Below, piece after piece: positions 1 to 8,406 of a stretch of 64,000 bases of DNA. Numbering within the stretch: position 1 is the first letter of the stretch; the number at the start of each line of letters is the position of its first letter. The notes below the pieces were generated by a model, which was not told the DNA's origin, ran no database searches, and was given only the letters and a program-made list of their open reading frames with translations. The stretch comes from Mucilaginibacter paludis DSM 18603 (GTDB taxonomy: Bacteria > Bacteroidota > Bacteroidia > Sphingobacteriales > Sphingobacteriaceae), in NCBI RefSeq assembly GCF_000166195.2, contig NZ_CM001403.1, positions 3,614,432-3,678,431 on the forward strand, read 5' to 3'. The translations under genes and the position numbers were made by a program.

Positions 1-1
1 G

Positions 2-565
2 GAGGCAATCCACCCCAAAGCATCAAAGCCACTGGAGATTAACAACATCAATCTTCGCATTAAAAACACGTTTGAGCCTGAGCACCCCGGTACCCTGATC
101 ACCAAAGATTATGTAAGCCAACAAAAAAGGGTGGAGGTTATTACCGGAACCACTAAACTGGTAATGATTGATATTTACGATCCGCTGATGGTTGGTAACG
201 TAGGTTCGGATTTCCAGATTATGCAGGTATTTTATAACCTGGGCGTAAGCTATAATTTTAAGGCCACCAGCGCCAACAGCATTTCCATCGTGATATGGGA
301 AAAAGATTTCCATAAACAACTGATACACGACCTGGAAGAAAAATTTGAGAAAGTAACTGTTGAAAAAGTAGCTATGGTTTGTTTAATAGGCTCAAATATC
401 GATCAGCCGGGTTTATTGGCTAAATCGGCAGGTGCATTGGCGGGTAAAAATATCAATATCAAGAGCGCCGGCTTTGCCTTACGCAAAGTTAATATCCAGT
501 TTTTGGTGGCCCGCGAAGATTTTGACGATGCCATTATTGCCTTAAACCATACCATGGCAACGTAA
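2..565 (+). CDS. Aspartate kinase, C-terminal part (5' end outside window)
   Basis: The open frame runs into the left edge of the window, so only the last 187 codons are visible. It begins with a stretch (EAIHPKASKPLEINNINLRI) that matches the region joining the kinase domain of aspartate kinases to the regulatory part, followed by the typical PGTLI segment. The rest, about residues 40-187 of the visible part, looks like tandem ACT domains, which bind the feedback-inhibiting amino acid. Aspartate kinase phosphorylates aspartate in the first step to lysine, threonine and methionine. Whether it is a free kinase or fused to homoserine dehydrogenase at its N-terminus cannot be seen; no dehydrogenase follows, so a C-terminal fusion is excluded. 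Confidence 0.9.
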   Translation, partial: EAIHPKASKPLEINNINLRIKNTFEPEHPGTLITKDYVSQQKRVEVITGTTKLVMIDIYDPLMVGNVGSDFQIMQVFYNLGVSYNFKATSANSISIVIWEKDFHKQLIHDLEEKFEKVTVEKVAMVCLIGSNIDQPGLLAKSAGALAGKNINIKSAGFALRKVNIQFLVAREDFDDAIIALNHTMAT

Positions 566-636
566 TAGTCCATTTAACAAATTGATAAGAATTTAGATAG
601 ACGCAACGGCTTAACATTAACTTAACACTAAGCGGT

Positions 637-644
637 TATCTTTG
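637..644 (+). promoter_or_regulatory. Candidate -7 box for the phosphate-uptake pair
   Basis: TATCTTTG matches the Bacteroidota -7 consensus TAnnTTTG exactly and ends 19 bases before the ATG of the DUF47 gene. No clear -33 TTG is visible at the usual distance. Confidence 0.5.
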
Positions 645-663
645 CGACTCATCAAACTAAGTC

Positions 664-1314
664 ATGTCGCTAAACAGTATATTTCAATATTTTGTCCCTA
701 AAGACAGAAAAGTGTTTTTTCCATTATTTGAGCAAGCGGCTAACAATGTAGTGGCCATCGCCACCGTTTTGGTTGAAACCGTAAATTCCAATAACCCAGC
801 TACCCGCGACGAGCTTTACAAACAAATTGACAAACTGGAAAACATTGGCGACGAGCTTACCCACCAGATTTATATTGAACTGGGCAAAAACTTTATAACC
901 CCTTTTGACAGGGAAGATATCCATGCTTTGGCTACAGCTATTGATGATGTGGCCGACAATATTCAAGGTGCCGCCAACCGGATGAACCTTTATCGCATTG
1001 ATGATTTTACAGTACCCATCCGCAAACTGGCCGATTTGATATTGCAGGGCAGCATTGATATGGAGAAAGCCGTGAGGGAGTTAAAGGATCTGAAAAATGT
1101 GAGAAACATTGCCGACTCCTGTATCCGCATCAACAGTGTGGAAAACCAGGCCGATTATGTTTTCGACAGGGCGGTTGCAGATCTTTTTTTATACGAGAAA
1201 GACGCCATTAAACTGATTAAATACAAAGAAATTTTAGCTACGCTGGAGAATGCGACAGATATGTGTGAGGACGCAGCTAATGTAATGGAAACCATTTTAG
1301 TAAAAAACGCATAA
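664..1314 (+). CDS. DUF47 (PhoU-like) protein paired with phosphate transporter
   Basis: A 216-residue, mostly helical protein of the DUF47/PhoU-like family. Typical family features are the helical hairpins with many acidic and asparagine residues (for example DDVADNIQGAANRM near residue 100 and NATDMCEDAANVMET near the end). Members sit next to PiT phosphate transporters and are thought to modulate them. Here the stop is four bases from the start of the PiT gene, so the two are almost certainly co-transcribed and probably translationally coupled. The protein has no signal peptide or membrane segment and should be cytoplasmic. Function in phosphate transport is inferred from family and context. 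Confidence 0.88.
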   Translation: MSLNSIFQYFVPKDRKVFFPLFEQAANNVVAIATVLVETVNSNNPATRDELYKQIDKLENIGDELTHQIYIELGKNFITPFDREDIHALATAIDDVADNIQGAANRMNLYRIDDFTVPIRKLADLILQGSIDMEKAVRELKDLKNVRNIADSCIRINSVENQADYVFDRAVADLFLYEKDAIKLIKYKEILATLENATDMCEDAANVMETILVKNA

Positions 1315-1318
1315 GCGC

Positions 1319-2323
1319 ATGACCTTATTGCTGGTTGTAGTAATCATCTTAGCCATCGTGTTCGATTTTATTAACGGATTTCACGATGCAGCAAACTCTA
1401 TTGCTACCGTAGTATCTACCAAAGTACTTTCGCCTTTTATGGCGGTGCTATGGGCAGCGGCGTTTAACTTTTTGGCTTACTTTCTTATTAAGGATCATAA
1501 AGTAGCCAATACCATCGCCAAAACCGTTCACGAGCATTTTATTACCCTCGACGTTATATTGGCAGGTTTAATTGCCGCCATTACCTGGAACCTCATCACC
1601 TGGTGGTTCGGAATTCCTTCAAGTTCATCACATACCTTAATTGGAGGCTTTGCAGGGGCGGGGATGACCAATGCTTTATTTATGCACGAAAACGCCTTTA
1701 GCGCAGTAAATTCAGCACCCATTATCAAGATAGTCGCTTTTATATTTTTAGCGCCAATTATCGGTAGCATCATCGGCTTTGCTATCAACATTGCTATATT
1801 GCATATCTGCAAAAACGCCCGGCCCGCAAAGGCCGAAGTATGGTTTAAGCGCTTACAACTGGTATCATCAGGCGCTTTAAGCTTTGCACACGGTGGTAAC
1901 GATGCCCAAAAAGTAATGGGTATTATTTACGTTGCCCTGGTTGCATCAAACGTAGTTGCCAAAGATGCGCCTATGCCCGAGTGGATCCCTCTTGTTTGTT
2001 ATTCTGCAATCGCTTTCGGCACCATGTCGGGTGGTTGGAAAATCGTAAAAACAATGGGTTCTAAAATCACCAAGGTTACCCCTTTAGAGGGCGTAAGTGC
2101 CGAAACGGCCGGTGCAGTTACCTTATTTTTAACCGAGTATTTCGCTATACCTGTTTCTACAACCCATACCATAACCGGTTCTATCATTGGGGTTGGCTTA
2201 ACTAAAAGGGTATCGGCGGTGCGCTGGGGGGTTACCCTTAACCTGATCTGGGCCTGGATAATTACCATCCCGATATCAGCGTTAATTGCCGGACTGGTTT
2301 TTGCTTTGGTAAAAAACTTTTAA
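1319..2323 (+). CDS. PiT-family inorganic phosphate transporter
   Basis: A 334-residue integral membrane protein with about ten hydrophobic segments. It carries the two inverted PiT signature repeats: NGFHDAANSIATVVST at residues 19-34 and SFAHGGNDAQKVMG near residue 190. These GxxxANxx-type motifs line the phosphate path. PiT proteins import inorganic phosphate, usually as metal-phosphate, driven by the ion gradient; the exact coupling ion cannot be read here. The length is normal for bacterial members. It follows the DUF47 gene with a four-base gap. Confidence 0.93.
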   Translation: MTLLLVVVIILAIVFDFINGFHDAANSIATVVSTKVLSPFMAVLWAAAFNFLAYFLIKDHKVANTIAKTVHEHFITLDVILAGLIAAITWNLITWWFGIPSSSSHTLIGGFAGAGMTNALFMHENAFSAVNSAPIIKIVAFIFLAPIIGSIIGFAINIAILHICKNARPAKAEVWFKRLQLVSSGALSFAHGGNDAQKVMGIIYVALVASNVVAKDAPMPEWIPLVCYSAIAFGTMSGGWKIVKTMGSKITKVTPLEGVSAETAGAVTLFLTEYFAIPVSTTHTITGSIIGVGLTKRVSAVRWGVTLNLIWAWIITIPISALIAGLVFALVKNF

Positions 2324-2372
2324 TAACACTGGCATTACTTTGGATATTAGCGATATTCAAACTTAAATTGAA

Positions 2373-2380
2373 TAGCTTTG
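2373..2380 (+). promoter_or_regulatory. Candidate -7 box for the DUF4197 gene
   Basis: TAGCTTTG fits TAnnTTTG and lies 25 bases before the ATG at 2406. A TTTG at 2339-2342 is too far upstream (30 bases) to be a convincing -33 partner. Confidence 0.4.
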
Positions 2381-2405
2381 TAATAGAAGATAAAAACAAC
2401 TATAT

Positions 2406-3161
2406 ATGAAGATATTACGTTTGCTTACGCTGATTGGTGCATTGATTATAGGTACAGACATCCAGTCGTCCGGCCAGGGATTTCAATCTATACTGCAAAA
2501 ACTCACCGGGAAATCAACCTCCACAACAACGAAAGGAACACCTACTACGCTCGAAATAGGCTCCGCGTTAAAACAGGCACTGGAACAGGGAACCACCAAA
2601 AGCACCGACCAGCTATCTGCCTTAAACGGTTTTTTTGGCAACGCGGCCGTTAAAATACTTTTCCCGCCCGAAGCCCAAAAGGTTGAGAGAACATTAAGAT
2701 CACTCGGCTTAAACCAATTATGCGATAACGTAATACTCTCGCTCAACCGTGCAGCCGAAGATGCAGCAGGACAAGCAAAACCCATTTTTATAGACGCTGT
2801 TAAACAAATGACATTGCAAGATGTAACCAACATTTTGTTAGGCAGCAACGATGCAGCTACACAGTATTTTAAACGCACAACCACTACAGCATTAGCTGAT
2901 AAATTTAGGCCGGTAATACAAGCGAGCCTCACTAAGGTAGGTGCTACCAAATATTACAACGAGGTGGCTTCAACTTACAATAAAGTACCTTTTGTGAGCA
3001 AGGTAAATCCCGATATCAGTGATTATGTTACCCAAAAAGCCATATCCGGTTTGTTTATCCAAATTGCCGCCGAAGAAATTAATATCCGCCAAAACCTGGG
3101 AGCTCGTACCACGCCGCTTTTACAAAAGGTTTTCGCTTTCGCGGATAAGAATAAAAAGTAA
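2406..3161 (+). CDS. DUF4197 family exported protein
   Basis: A 251-residue protein with an N-terminal signal peptide (hydrophobic residues 5-17, small residues around 20-24). The body matches the DUF4197 family: an EIGSALKQALEQGT stretch near residue 50, FFPPEAQKVE-like text (ILFPPEAQKVERTLRSLG) near 80, and a C-terminal ISGLFIQIAAEEINIRQN segment near 215. No catalytic motif is recognised and the family has no established function. Location is probably periplasm or outer membrane. It stands alone, with its own promoter box, and is followed by a repeat-rich gene-free stretch. Confidence 0.85.
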   Translation: MKILRLLTLIGALIIGTDIQSSGQGFQSILQKLTGKSTSTTTKGTPTTLEIGSALKQALEQGTTKSTDQLSALNGFFGNAAVKILFPPEAQKVERTLRSLGLNQLCDNVILSLNRAAEDAAGQAKPIFIDAVKQMTLQDVTNILLGSNDAATQYFKRTTTTALADKFRPVIQASLTKVGATKYYNEVASTYNKVPFVSKVNPDISDYVTQKAISGLFIQIAAEEINIRQNLGARTTPLLQKVFAFADKNKK

Positions 3162-3226
3162 GCCTTTTATTTATCTGAGTGATGCTATGCGGCTGTATTG
3201 CTGCAGATAAGCGCATAAAGCAACAT

Positions 3227-3320
3227 CATTGAGGAGGTACGACGAAGCAACCTCTATACTACACAGGGCAAACTTGCAGAGCCGCTCTATGTAGAGATTG
3301 CTTCGTCCCTCGCAATGACG
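3227..3320. repeat. Imperfect inverted repeat, dispersed-repeat type
   Basis: The left arm 3227-3256 (CATTGAGGAGGTACGACGAA then GCAACCTCTA) and the right arm 3290-3320 pair on opposite strands: the reverse complement of the right arm reads CATTGCGAGGGACGAAGCAA then TCTCTA. The arms enclose about 33 bases. From memory, sequences of this kind recur between genes in Sphingobacteriaceae, which suggests a non-autonomous, REP/MITE-like family. That wider claim needs a genome search. Confidence 0.7.
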
Positions 3321-3663
3321 TTCGGGGAAAGAAATCAGAACCCTGATAATCAAATCATTAAACCAATATTATTGCAAGTAACTACCCTGTACAGGCTGAA
3401 ATTCTAAGGGAATGCTGCTTTCAGAGGCCGCCGCACCGTGCTTCGACTACTGAGCCTGACGAAGTATCAGCACGACACCCTTTTTTGTGCGCGAAAGCTG
3501 TCATCCGTAGTTATACCATCCGGTCAACTGAAAAAAAACAAGAATGATGTTTGGAACTTGTAGATTATCAAGCGCAGATAAAAAATGTGCGCAATGGCCC
3601 GACTGCACGCCGGGCCGGGTGTTGGCCTCTGGGCGGAAGGATCGGGCAGTCTTGACTTTTTTG

Positions 3664-3693
3664 GTTACTTTTTGTGTCAAGACAAAAAGTAAC
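3664..3693. repeat. Perfect hairpin, 12-bp stem with 6-base loop
   Basis: GTTACTTTTTGT at 3664-3675 is the exact reverse complement of 3682-3693; the loop is GTCAAG. The same CTTGAC/GTCAAG motif also precedes the stem at 3651-3656. It lies inside a GC-rich block (about 3590-3725) that looks like a dispersed repeat unit rather than a gene. Confidence 0.7.
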
Positions 3694-3886
3694 AAGCTCT
3701 TCCGCGGCGATTGAGCGGGCCGATGTTCTAAATTAAGAATACTGATTTTTGGAGAAAAGATAGTGCATTGATAATCAGCGCACCGAATATAATGCATACT
3801 TACCGCTTTTAAAAGGGCCCTCCTCGCGTCGGGATGACATAATGGAGAGAAATTCAGTATTGACAATCAAAAACTTAACAGCACGC

Positions 3887-3918
3887 CATTGCGAGGAGGT
3901 ACGACGAAGGAATCTCTA
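3887..3918. repeat. Single arm of the 3227-3320 repeat, abutting a gene end
   Basis: CATTGCGAGGAGGTACGACG followed by AAGGAATCTCTA repeats the left arm of the 3227-3320 element almost base for base. Its last three bases (3916-3918) form, on the minus strand, the TAG stop codon of the neighbouring biotin carrier gene. Confidence 0.75.
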
Positions 3919-4416
3919 TTTAAACAAAATCAGCAGCTGCCCCTTTTCAACCTTATCGGCAGGCTTTATTTTAATGGTTTTCACAACAGCATCAGCCGGT
4001 GCCTTAATAATGTTTTCCATTTTCATCGCCTCCAGTACAAAAAGGCTTTCTCCTTTTTTCACCTCATCACCTTCGGCAACCAATACTTTGAGTACCAGGC
4101 CTGGCATTGGCGCTTTTATATCGCTTATTTTATTGCTATTCAGATTATTTAATCCAAGTTGCTCCAATAAGGCATCAAACTGGTCTTTAGCCTCAAGGCG
4201 GTAAACGTTACCGTTCACCTTTATCGATGCCGTTTTATTGGTTTGATCAAAATCAACTACTTCAACCTGATACGATTGATAACGAAGTAAAACGTGATAA
4301 TTATTGTTATCGAATTTAACCATATCGGCTGCTATATCGCCGCCGTTCAGGGTTACCTTACCCGATTTGTTTTCCAGCTCGTAATCAAATTTCCCGTTTA
4401 CCTTAATCTTATACAT
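3916..4416 (-). CDS. Biotin carboxyl carrier subunit (acyl-CoA carboxylase type)
   Basis: A 166-residue protein whose C-terminal 70 residues form a biotinyl domain with the canonical EAMKMEN site; Lys132 is the residue that receives biotin. The N-terminal half (1-95) is a beta-rich linker domain seen in stand-alone carriers of propionyl-CoA or methylcrotonyl-CoA-type carboxylases. It carries carboxyl groups between the biotin carboxylase and carboxyltransferase subunits, which are not in this window. The gene is two bases downstream of the DUF4159 gene. Its stop codon comes from a dispersed repeat, so the last residues may have been altered by that insertion; the fold appears complete. Confidence 0.88.
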   Translation of the reverse strand: MYKIKVNGKFDYELENKSGKVTLNGGDIAADMVKFDNNNYHVLLRYQSYQVEVVDFDQTNKTASIKVNGNVYRLEAKDQFDALLEQLGLNNLNSNKISDIKAPMPGLVLKVLVAEGDEVKKGESLFVLEAMKMENIIKAPADAVVKTIKIKPADKVEKGQLLILFK

Positions 4417-4418
4417 AG

Positions 4419-5075
4419 CTATTGTGTTAAAACGTACTGGATTAAATTGGCGCCCATTTTTAGCGCCTTCAGCCTGCTCTCCTGGGTGTCGTTAGCATAA
4501 GTACCATAATCCTCCCAACCATTGCCTAAATCGCACTCATAAGTGTAAAAACAAACCAACCTACCCTGGTATATCAGGCCAAATCCCTGTGCCCGCTTGC
4601 CATCGTGCTCATGAATTTTGGGCAGTCCATTAGGGAAATCAAACTTTTGATGATAGATAGGATGATTGACAGGCAGCTCAACAAAATTAAGTTCCGGAAA
4701 AACCCGCTTCATCTGAATGCGGATGTATTTATCAAGGCCGTAATTATCATCAATATGCAAAAAGCCACCGCCAGTTAAATACTTGCGCAGGTTTTTTACT
4801 TCCAGGTCAGAGAAGATCACGTTACCATGCCCGGTTAAAAAAACAAATGGGTAGTTGAACAGTTCGCCGCTTGCCAACTCAACCACCTCGTCTTGCTGCT
4901 GAAAGTTGGTTTTTAAATTATCATTACAAAATTTAATCAGGTTGGGTAAGGCTGTGCGGTCACCGTACCAATCGCCACCGCCACTATATTTCACCTTCGC
5001 CATTTTGTAGGTAGGCTCGCTAAAACTGCCGAACAGCAGCAGGCAGCAAAGCGGTAAAATGGTTATTAACTTCAT
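4419..5075 (-). CDS. DUF4159 exported protein
   Basis: Starting at the ATG at 5075 gives 218 residues and a clean signal peptide (MKLITILPLCCLLLFGSFS). This ATG overlaps the TGA of rsmE by one base (TGATG), typical of translational coupling; a longer reading from 5105 would overlap rsmE by 31 bases and has no merit. The mature part matches DUF4159: VKYSGGGDWYGDRTALPNL near residue 29, a LTGHGNVIFSDLEVKNLRKY segment near 85 and HEHDGKRAQGFGL near 155. The domain resembles glutamine-amidotransferase-like folds, but no function is established. Likely periplasmic. Confidence 0.85.
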   Translation of the reverse strand: MKLITILPLCCLLLFGSFSEPTYKMAKVKYSGGGDWYGDRTALPNLIKFCNDNLKTNFQQQDEVVELASGELFNYPFVFLTGHGNVIFSDLEVKNLRKYLTGGGFLHIDDNYGLDKYIRIQMKRVFPELNFVELPVNHPIYHQKFDFPNGLPKIHEHDGKRAQGFGLIYQGRLVCFYTYECDLGNGWEDYGTYANDTQESRLKALKMGANLIQYVLTQ

Positions 5076-5779
5076 CAGCGGTTTAAAAAATTGATCTCGA
5101 AGCAAGCTTCCAGTGCGGCCGTTTCTGTTCTTAAACGACTATTTCCTAAAGTTATTGGTTCAAATCCATTTTGCAAAGCATCTTCAATTTCTTTTGGCGA
5201 AAAATCACCTTCGGGGCCAATTAAAATCAGGTAGCAGCCCTGTAGCTTTAACAAGCTGCTTAACTCAGCTTTGTCGCCGGGCTCGCAGTGCGCAATAAAC
5301 TTTTGCCCGTCAAAAGGCTGGTTGATCAGTTTTTGAAACGGTGTAACCTCATTTAATAAGGGATGGTAGGCCTTAAGTGATTGTTTAATAGCAGAAGTGA
5401 TGATCTTATTCAATCTTTCGGCCTTGGCCTCTTTACGTTCCGAACGCTGGCAAATCATGAGCGAGATCTCGTCGATACCAATTTCGGTGGCTTTTTCTAA
5501 AAACCACTCCAGCCTTTCCAGGTTTTTGGTAGGTGCAACCGCAATATGAAGATAATGATTCCGCCTGCCAAATTCGTTCTGAAGCGATAATAACTTGAGT
5601 GCTACTTTTTTAGGATGAGCATCAACAATTTCGGCCTCGTACAAACCTCCATGGCCATCAATCAGTTGAACGTGGTCGCCCATTTGCAAACGCAATACCC
5701 TAATGCAGTGTTTGCTTTCCTCTTCGCTCAAAAAATAAATAGGCGAATCGGTAATATCAGGTGTATAAAAAAGTTGCAT
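5075..5779 (-). CDS. rsmE: 16S rRNA (uracil(1498)-N(3))-methyltransferase
   Basis: A 234-residue SPOUT methyltransferase that methylates N3 of U1498 in 16S rRNA using SAM. Residues 1-70 are the PUA-like RNA-binding domain; EKATEIGIDEI near 94 and the knot motifs LIGPEGDFSPKEI (about 185) and LGNSRLRTETA (about 211) form the SAM pocket. Length is normal. It lies 14 bases after the CorC/HlyC-type gene and its stop overlaps the next start, so 5794-3916 probably forms one transcript. Confidence 0.95.
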   Translation of the reverse strand: MQLFYTPDITDSPIYFLSEEESKHCIRVLRLQMGDHVQLIDGHGGLYEAEIVDAHPKKVALKLLSLQNEFGRRNHYLHIAVAPTKNLERLEWFLEKATEIGIDEISLMICQRSERKEAKAERLNKIITSAIKQSLKAYHPLLNEVTPFQKLINQPFDGQKFIAHCEPGDKAELSSLLKLQGCYLILIGPEGDFSPKEIEDALQNGFEPITLGNSRLRTETAALEACFEINFLNR

Positions 5780-5793
5780 CGGCTTGGCAATTT

Positions 5794-7137
5794 TTAATGC
5801 AGATCTACCGTATCTTCTTCGTCAATCAGTAATTCCAGCTTTACAGATTCGATATTTTGGTCGGATTTTCTCAACACAGTAATATTGTAACCGTTGGCTT
5901 CCTTCTGCTCGCCAACTTCGGGTATTTTGCCAAACACATCGCCCAACCAGCCGGATACGGTATCAAAATCGCCATCTTCGGGCAGGTCGTGCGGTAAAAA
6001 TCCGTTTACATCGTATATCGAAGCCAGCGCATTCACCACAAATTCACGATCGCTTAGTTTTTCAACTATCGGCTTCTCCTCGTCGTACTCATCCTGTATC
6101 TCGCCCACCAGTTCCTCAACAATATCCTCCAGGGTAACCATACCCGCGGTACCGCCAAATTCATCAAGCACAATCGCTATCTGGATCCGCTTTTGCTGCA
6201 GCTCGGCCATCAGGTTATTGATCTTTTTAGTTTCGGGGATAAAATAGGGTTTACGGATGATGTCCTTCAGGTTAAAATCAACATGGCCTACTATCAACGG
6301 CAAAATATCCTTGGCATGTACTATCCCGATGATCTTATCGATGGTTTCATCGTAAACAGGCATCCGCGAATAACCTTCGCTTATAATTTCGTCAAGCAGT
6401 TCCTTCTGGCTGCAGTTCATCTCCACGCCCGAAATTTTAGTTCGGGGTACCATGATGTTTTTCACCACACGCTCGTTAAAATCAAACACGTTTTTAATCA
6501 GTTCGTGCTCGTTTGAATCGATGGCCCCGCTTTCCTTACCCTGATCCAGCAGATACTGCAATTCTTCCGAACTGTGGTGGGCCTCGTTGCCGTGCACCGC
6601 GTTGATACCAAACATCCGGAGTACCAGGTTAGCCACATTGTTGAGCACCCAGATCACCGGCTTAAAAACGGTATAAAAAATACTGAGCGGAACCGAAATG
6701 GCCATGGTAACGCCTACAGGGCGCTGTATAGCGAACGATTTGGGAGCCAATTCGCCAAAAACGATGTGCAAAAATGTAATTAAGCTAAAGGCTACAACGT
6801 GGCTGGTATTGATGATAAAAGATGAGGTAATAACCACACCAAAAAAGTGAAACAAGTTCAACATCATGGTGGTTACTACCTCTTCGCCGGCCCAGCCCAG
6901 CCCAAGCGAAGCAATGGTAATGCCTAATTGCGTAGCGGCCAAAAAGCCGTCAAGGTTATGGGTAATGCTGCGGGCAACTTTAGCCATGCGGCCGCCCGAT
7001 TTAACCTGTATTTCAATTTGCGACCCCCTTACTTTTACTATAGCAAATTCCGCCGCAACAAAAAATCCGTTGAGCAAAACCAAAAAAATGGTCAGAAATA
7101 TATGGAAAACACTTATATCTAAATCGGGTGGCGCCAT
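5794..7137 (-). CDS. CNNM/CorC-HlyC-type transmembrane protein with CBS domains
   Basis: A 447-residue protein with a DUF21 (CNNM) membrane domain at about residues 8-200 containing four hydrophobic segments and the family motif GFFVAAEFAIVKVR at 23-36. Two CBS domains follow at about 225-345 (start MVPRTKISGVE), then a CorC_HlyC domain to residue 440. Homologues are annotated as hemolysins, but experimental work on the family points to magnesium or other divalent cation transport, with CBS domains sensing nucleotides. No cytolysin role is suggested here. It sits four bases after the pyrophosphatase gene. Confidence 0.9.
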   Translation of the reverse strand: MAPPDLDISVFHIFLTIFLVLLNGFFVAAEFAIVKVRGSQIEIQVKSGGRMAKVARSITHNLDGFLAATQLGITIASLGLGWAGEEVVTTMMLNLFHFFGVVITSSFIINTSHVVAFSLITFLHIVFGELAPKSFAIQRPVGVTMAISVPLSIFYTVFKPVIWVLNNVANLVLRMFGINAVHGNEAHHSSEELQYLLDQGKESGAIDSNEHELIKNVFDFNERVVKNIMVPRTKISGVEMNCSQKELLDEIISEGYSRMPVYDETIDKIIGIVHAKDILPLIVGHVDFNLKDIIRKPYFIPETKKINNLMAELQQKRIQIAIVLDEFGGTAGMVTLEDIVEELVGEIQDEYDEEKPIVEKLSDREFVVNALASIYDVNGFLPHDLPEDGDFDTVSGWLGDVFGKIPEVGEQKEANGYNITVLRKSDQNIESVKLELLIDEEDTVDLH

Positions 7138-7141
7138 TTAA

Positions 7142-7687
7142 TTATTGATAAGTTGGAAATGTGGCCTTATAAAGGTCCATTGCTTCGGTTATAACCTTGT
7201 AGGCATAACGCTGTCCCATCAAATGCTCAATGGTTACGTTTTTACCTTCAAGCTTTTTGTAATCCTGGAAAAATCGTACTATCTCTTTCATGGTATGCGG
7301 CGGAAGCTCAGTTAACTCGTTGATGTAATTAACAGACATATCGTTTTTTGCTACCGCAATGATTTTATCATCCTGCTCACCATTATCAATCATGTGCATC
7401 ACACCGATTACCTGCGCCTCAATGATAGACATGGGGTAAACATCTGCCGAGCAAATTACCAATACGTCAAGCGGATCCTTATCGTCGCAATAGGTTTGGG
7501 GTATAAAACCGTAGTTTGCCGGGTACATCACCGATGAAAACAATATTCTGTCCAACTTCAACAGGCCAGACTCCTTGTCTATCTCGTATTTAGCTTTAGA
7601 TCCTTTTGGTATCTCAATAATAGCGTTAACAATGGTTGGAATATTCTCACCTGGAGAAACCTGGTGCCAAGGGTGTTGTGTACTCAT
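7142..7687 (-). CDS. ppa: Inorganic pyrophosphatase (family I)
   Basis: A 181-residue soluble enzyme that hydrolyses pyrophosphate to two phosphates and so drives biosynthetic reactions forward. The family I signature with three metal-binding aspartates is present as DDKDPLDVLV at residues 68-77. The N-terminal IEIPKGSKAKYEIDKESG segment (25-42) and the C-terminal YKKLEGKNV helix region are also typical. Length matches bacterial enzymes. The start 7687 follows the DedA stop by nine bases. Confidence 0.95.
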   Translation of the reverse strand: MSTQHPWHQVSPGENIPTIVNAIIEIPKGSKAKYEIDKESGLLKLDRILFSSVMYPANYGFIPQTYCDDKDPLDVLVICSADVYPMSIIEAQVIGVMHMIDNGEQDDKIIAVAKNDMSVNYINELTELPPHTMKEIVRFFQDYKKLEGKNVTIEHLMGQRYAYKVITEAMDLYKATFPTYQ

Positions 7688-7696
7688 AAATGGATA

Positions 7697-8353
7697 TTAT
7701 GTATTTGTTTTTATTTCGTCGTTTGTATTCTTCGTCAGCTTACTCTTTAAAAAGGCAAAAATAAGCGGTATAGTTGTTATTACAATTAAACCAATTACAA
7801 TATACTGTAAATAATTTTTTAAATCAGGATATTTTCTACCTAAGTAATAGCCTGATAACGTTAGGGTTGTAACCCAGGCAACGCTGCCTATCAAATTATA
7901 TAAACTAAATTTTTTAAAATCAACCCTTACCACGCCGGCAAAAATAGGCGCAAACGTTCTGATGATAGGAAAAAACCTGCCCAAAACCAATGCCATACCA
8001 CCGTGTTTGTTGTAAAAGCTTTCGGCAATGTGCACGTATCGCTTTTTAAAGAAGAAGGAATCGTCCTTGCTAAACAAAATATGCCCCGTTCGGTATCCAA
8101 ACCAATAGCCAACGTAGTTGCCTAAAAAACCGGATACAATTAAGCTGGAAACCAATATATAAATGGGGACATTCAATAACCCTGTTGCGCATAATAAACC
8201 GGCTAAAAATAAGAGATAGTCGCCCGGTAAAAAAAAACCGAAAAAAACTCCTGTTTCGGCGAAAACAACAACAAGTAACAAGTAAAAGCCGCCCTGACTT
8301 ATAATAGACTGAGCGTCAGTTAAACTTTGCAGGTGGTCCCAGAAACTTTCCAT
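7697..8353 (-). CDS. DedA family membrane protein
   Basis: A 218-residue membrane protein with about five hydrophobic segments and the DedA/VTT-domain motifs: FFGFFLPGDYLLFLAGLL near residue 37, GNYVGYWFGYRTG near 78 and LGRFFPIIRTFAPIFAGV near 123. The F/GRFxPxxR motif is the conserved core. DedA proteins are linked to proton-motive-force homeostasis and lipid (undecaprenyl phosphate or aminophospholipid) flipping across the inner membrane. Which substrate is moved cannot be told. It follows the last nuo gene after a 53-base gap holding a long hairpin. Confidence 0.92.
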   Translation of the reverse strand: MESFWDHLQSLTDAQSIISQGGFYLLLVVVFAETGVFFGFFLPGDYLLFLAGLLCATGLLNVPIYILVSSLIVSGFLGNYVGYWFGYRTGHILFSKDDSFFFKKRYVHIAESFYNKHGGMALVLGRFFPIIRTFAPIFAGVVRVDFKKFSLYNLIGSVAWVTTLTLSGYYLGRKYPDLKNYLQYIVIGLIVITTIPLIFAFLKSKLTKNTNDEIKTNT

Positions 8354-8357
8354 TCAG

Positions 8358-8403
8358 ATATCAGTAAAATTACAAATATTAAATCAATTTGTATTACTGA
8401 TAT
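8358..8403. repeat. Long bulged hairpin between nuoN and dedA
   Basis: Ten bases (ATATCAGTAA, 8358-8367) pair with 8394-8403, and seven more (TACAAAT, 8371-8377) pair with 8387-8393, leaving a three-base bulge and a nine-base loop. No T-run follows on either strand, so this is not a textbook terminator; it may end the nuo transcript or act as an operator for dedA. Confidence 0.6.
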
Positions 8404-8406
8404 GTA

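Larger units (their letters stand above)
3162..3915. other. Gene-free, repeat-rich 750-base stretch
   Basis: No convincing gene is present. The stretch holds an imperfect inverted repeat (3227-3320), a perfect 12-base-stem hairpin (3664-3693) and a single arm of the first repeat (3887-3918). A minus-strand open frame across 3501-3866 is built from the hairpin region and has no start or composition typical of a gene, so I treat it as repeat-derived. Short pieces such as the GTCGGGATGACA at 3828-3839 resemble the repeat arms. Confidence 0.7.

Noticed and set aside
3501..3866. A 121-codon minus-strand open frame in the gene-free stretch
   Set aside because: It spans the 12-bp hairpin and GC-rich repeat block, has no family match I recognise and no promoter; similar text appears in repeat-derived frames, so it is not called a gene.
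5076..5105. A longer DUF4159 protein starting at 5105
   Set aside because: It would overlap rsmE by 31 bases and bury the signal peptide; the TGATG overlap at 5075 is the natural start.
5794..7137. A hemolysin toxin
   Set aside because: The HlyC/TlyC label is historical; the DUF21-CBS-CorC architecture points to cation transport, and nothing suggests toxin activity.
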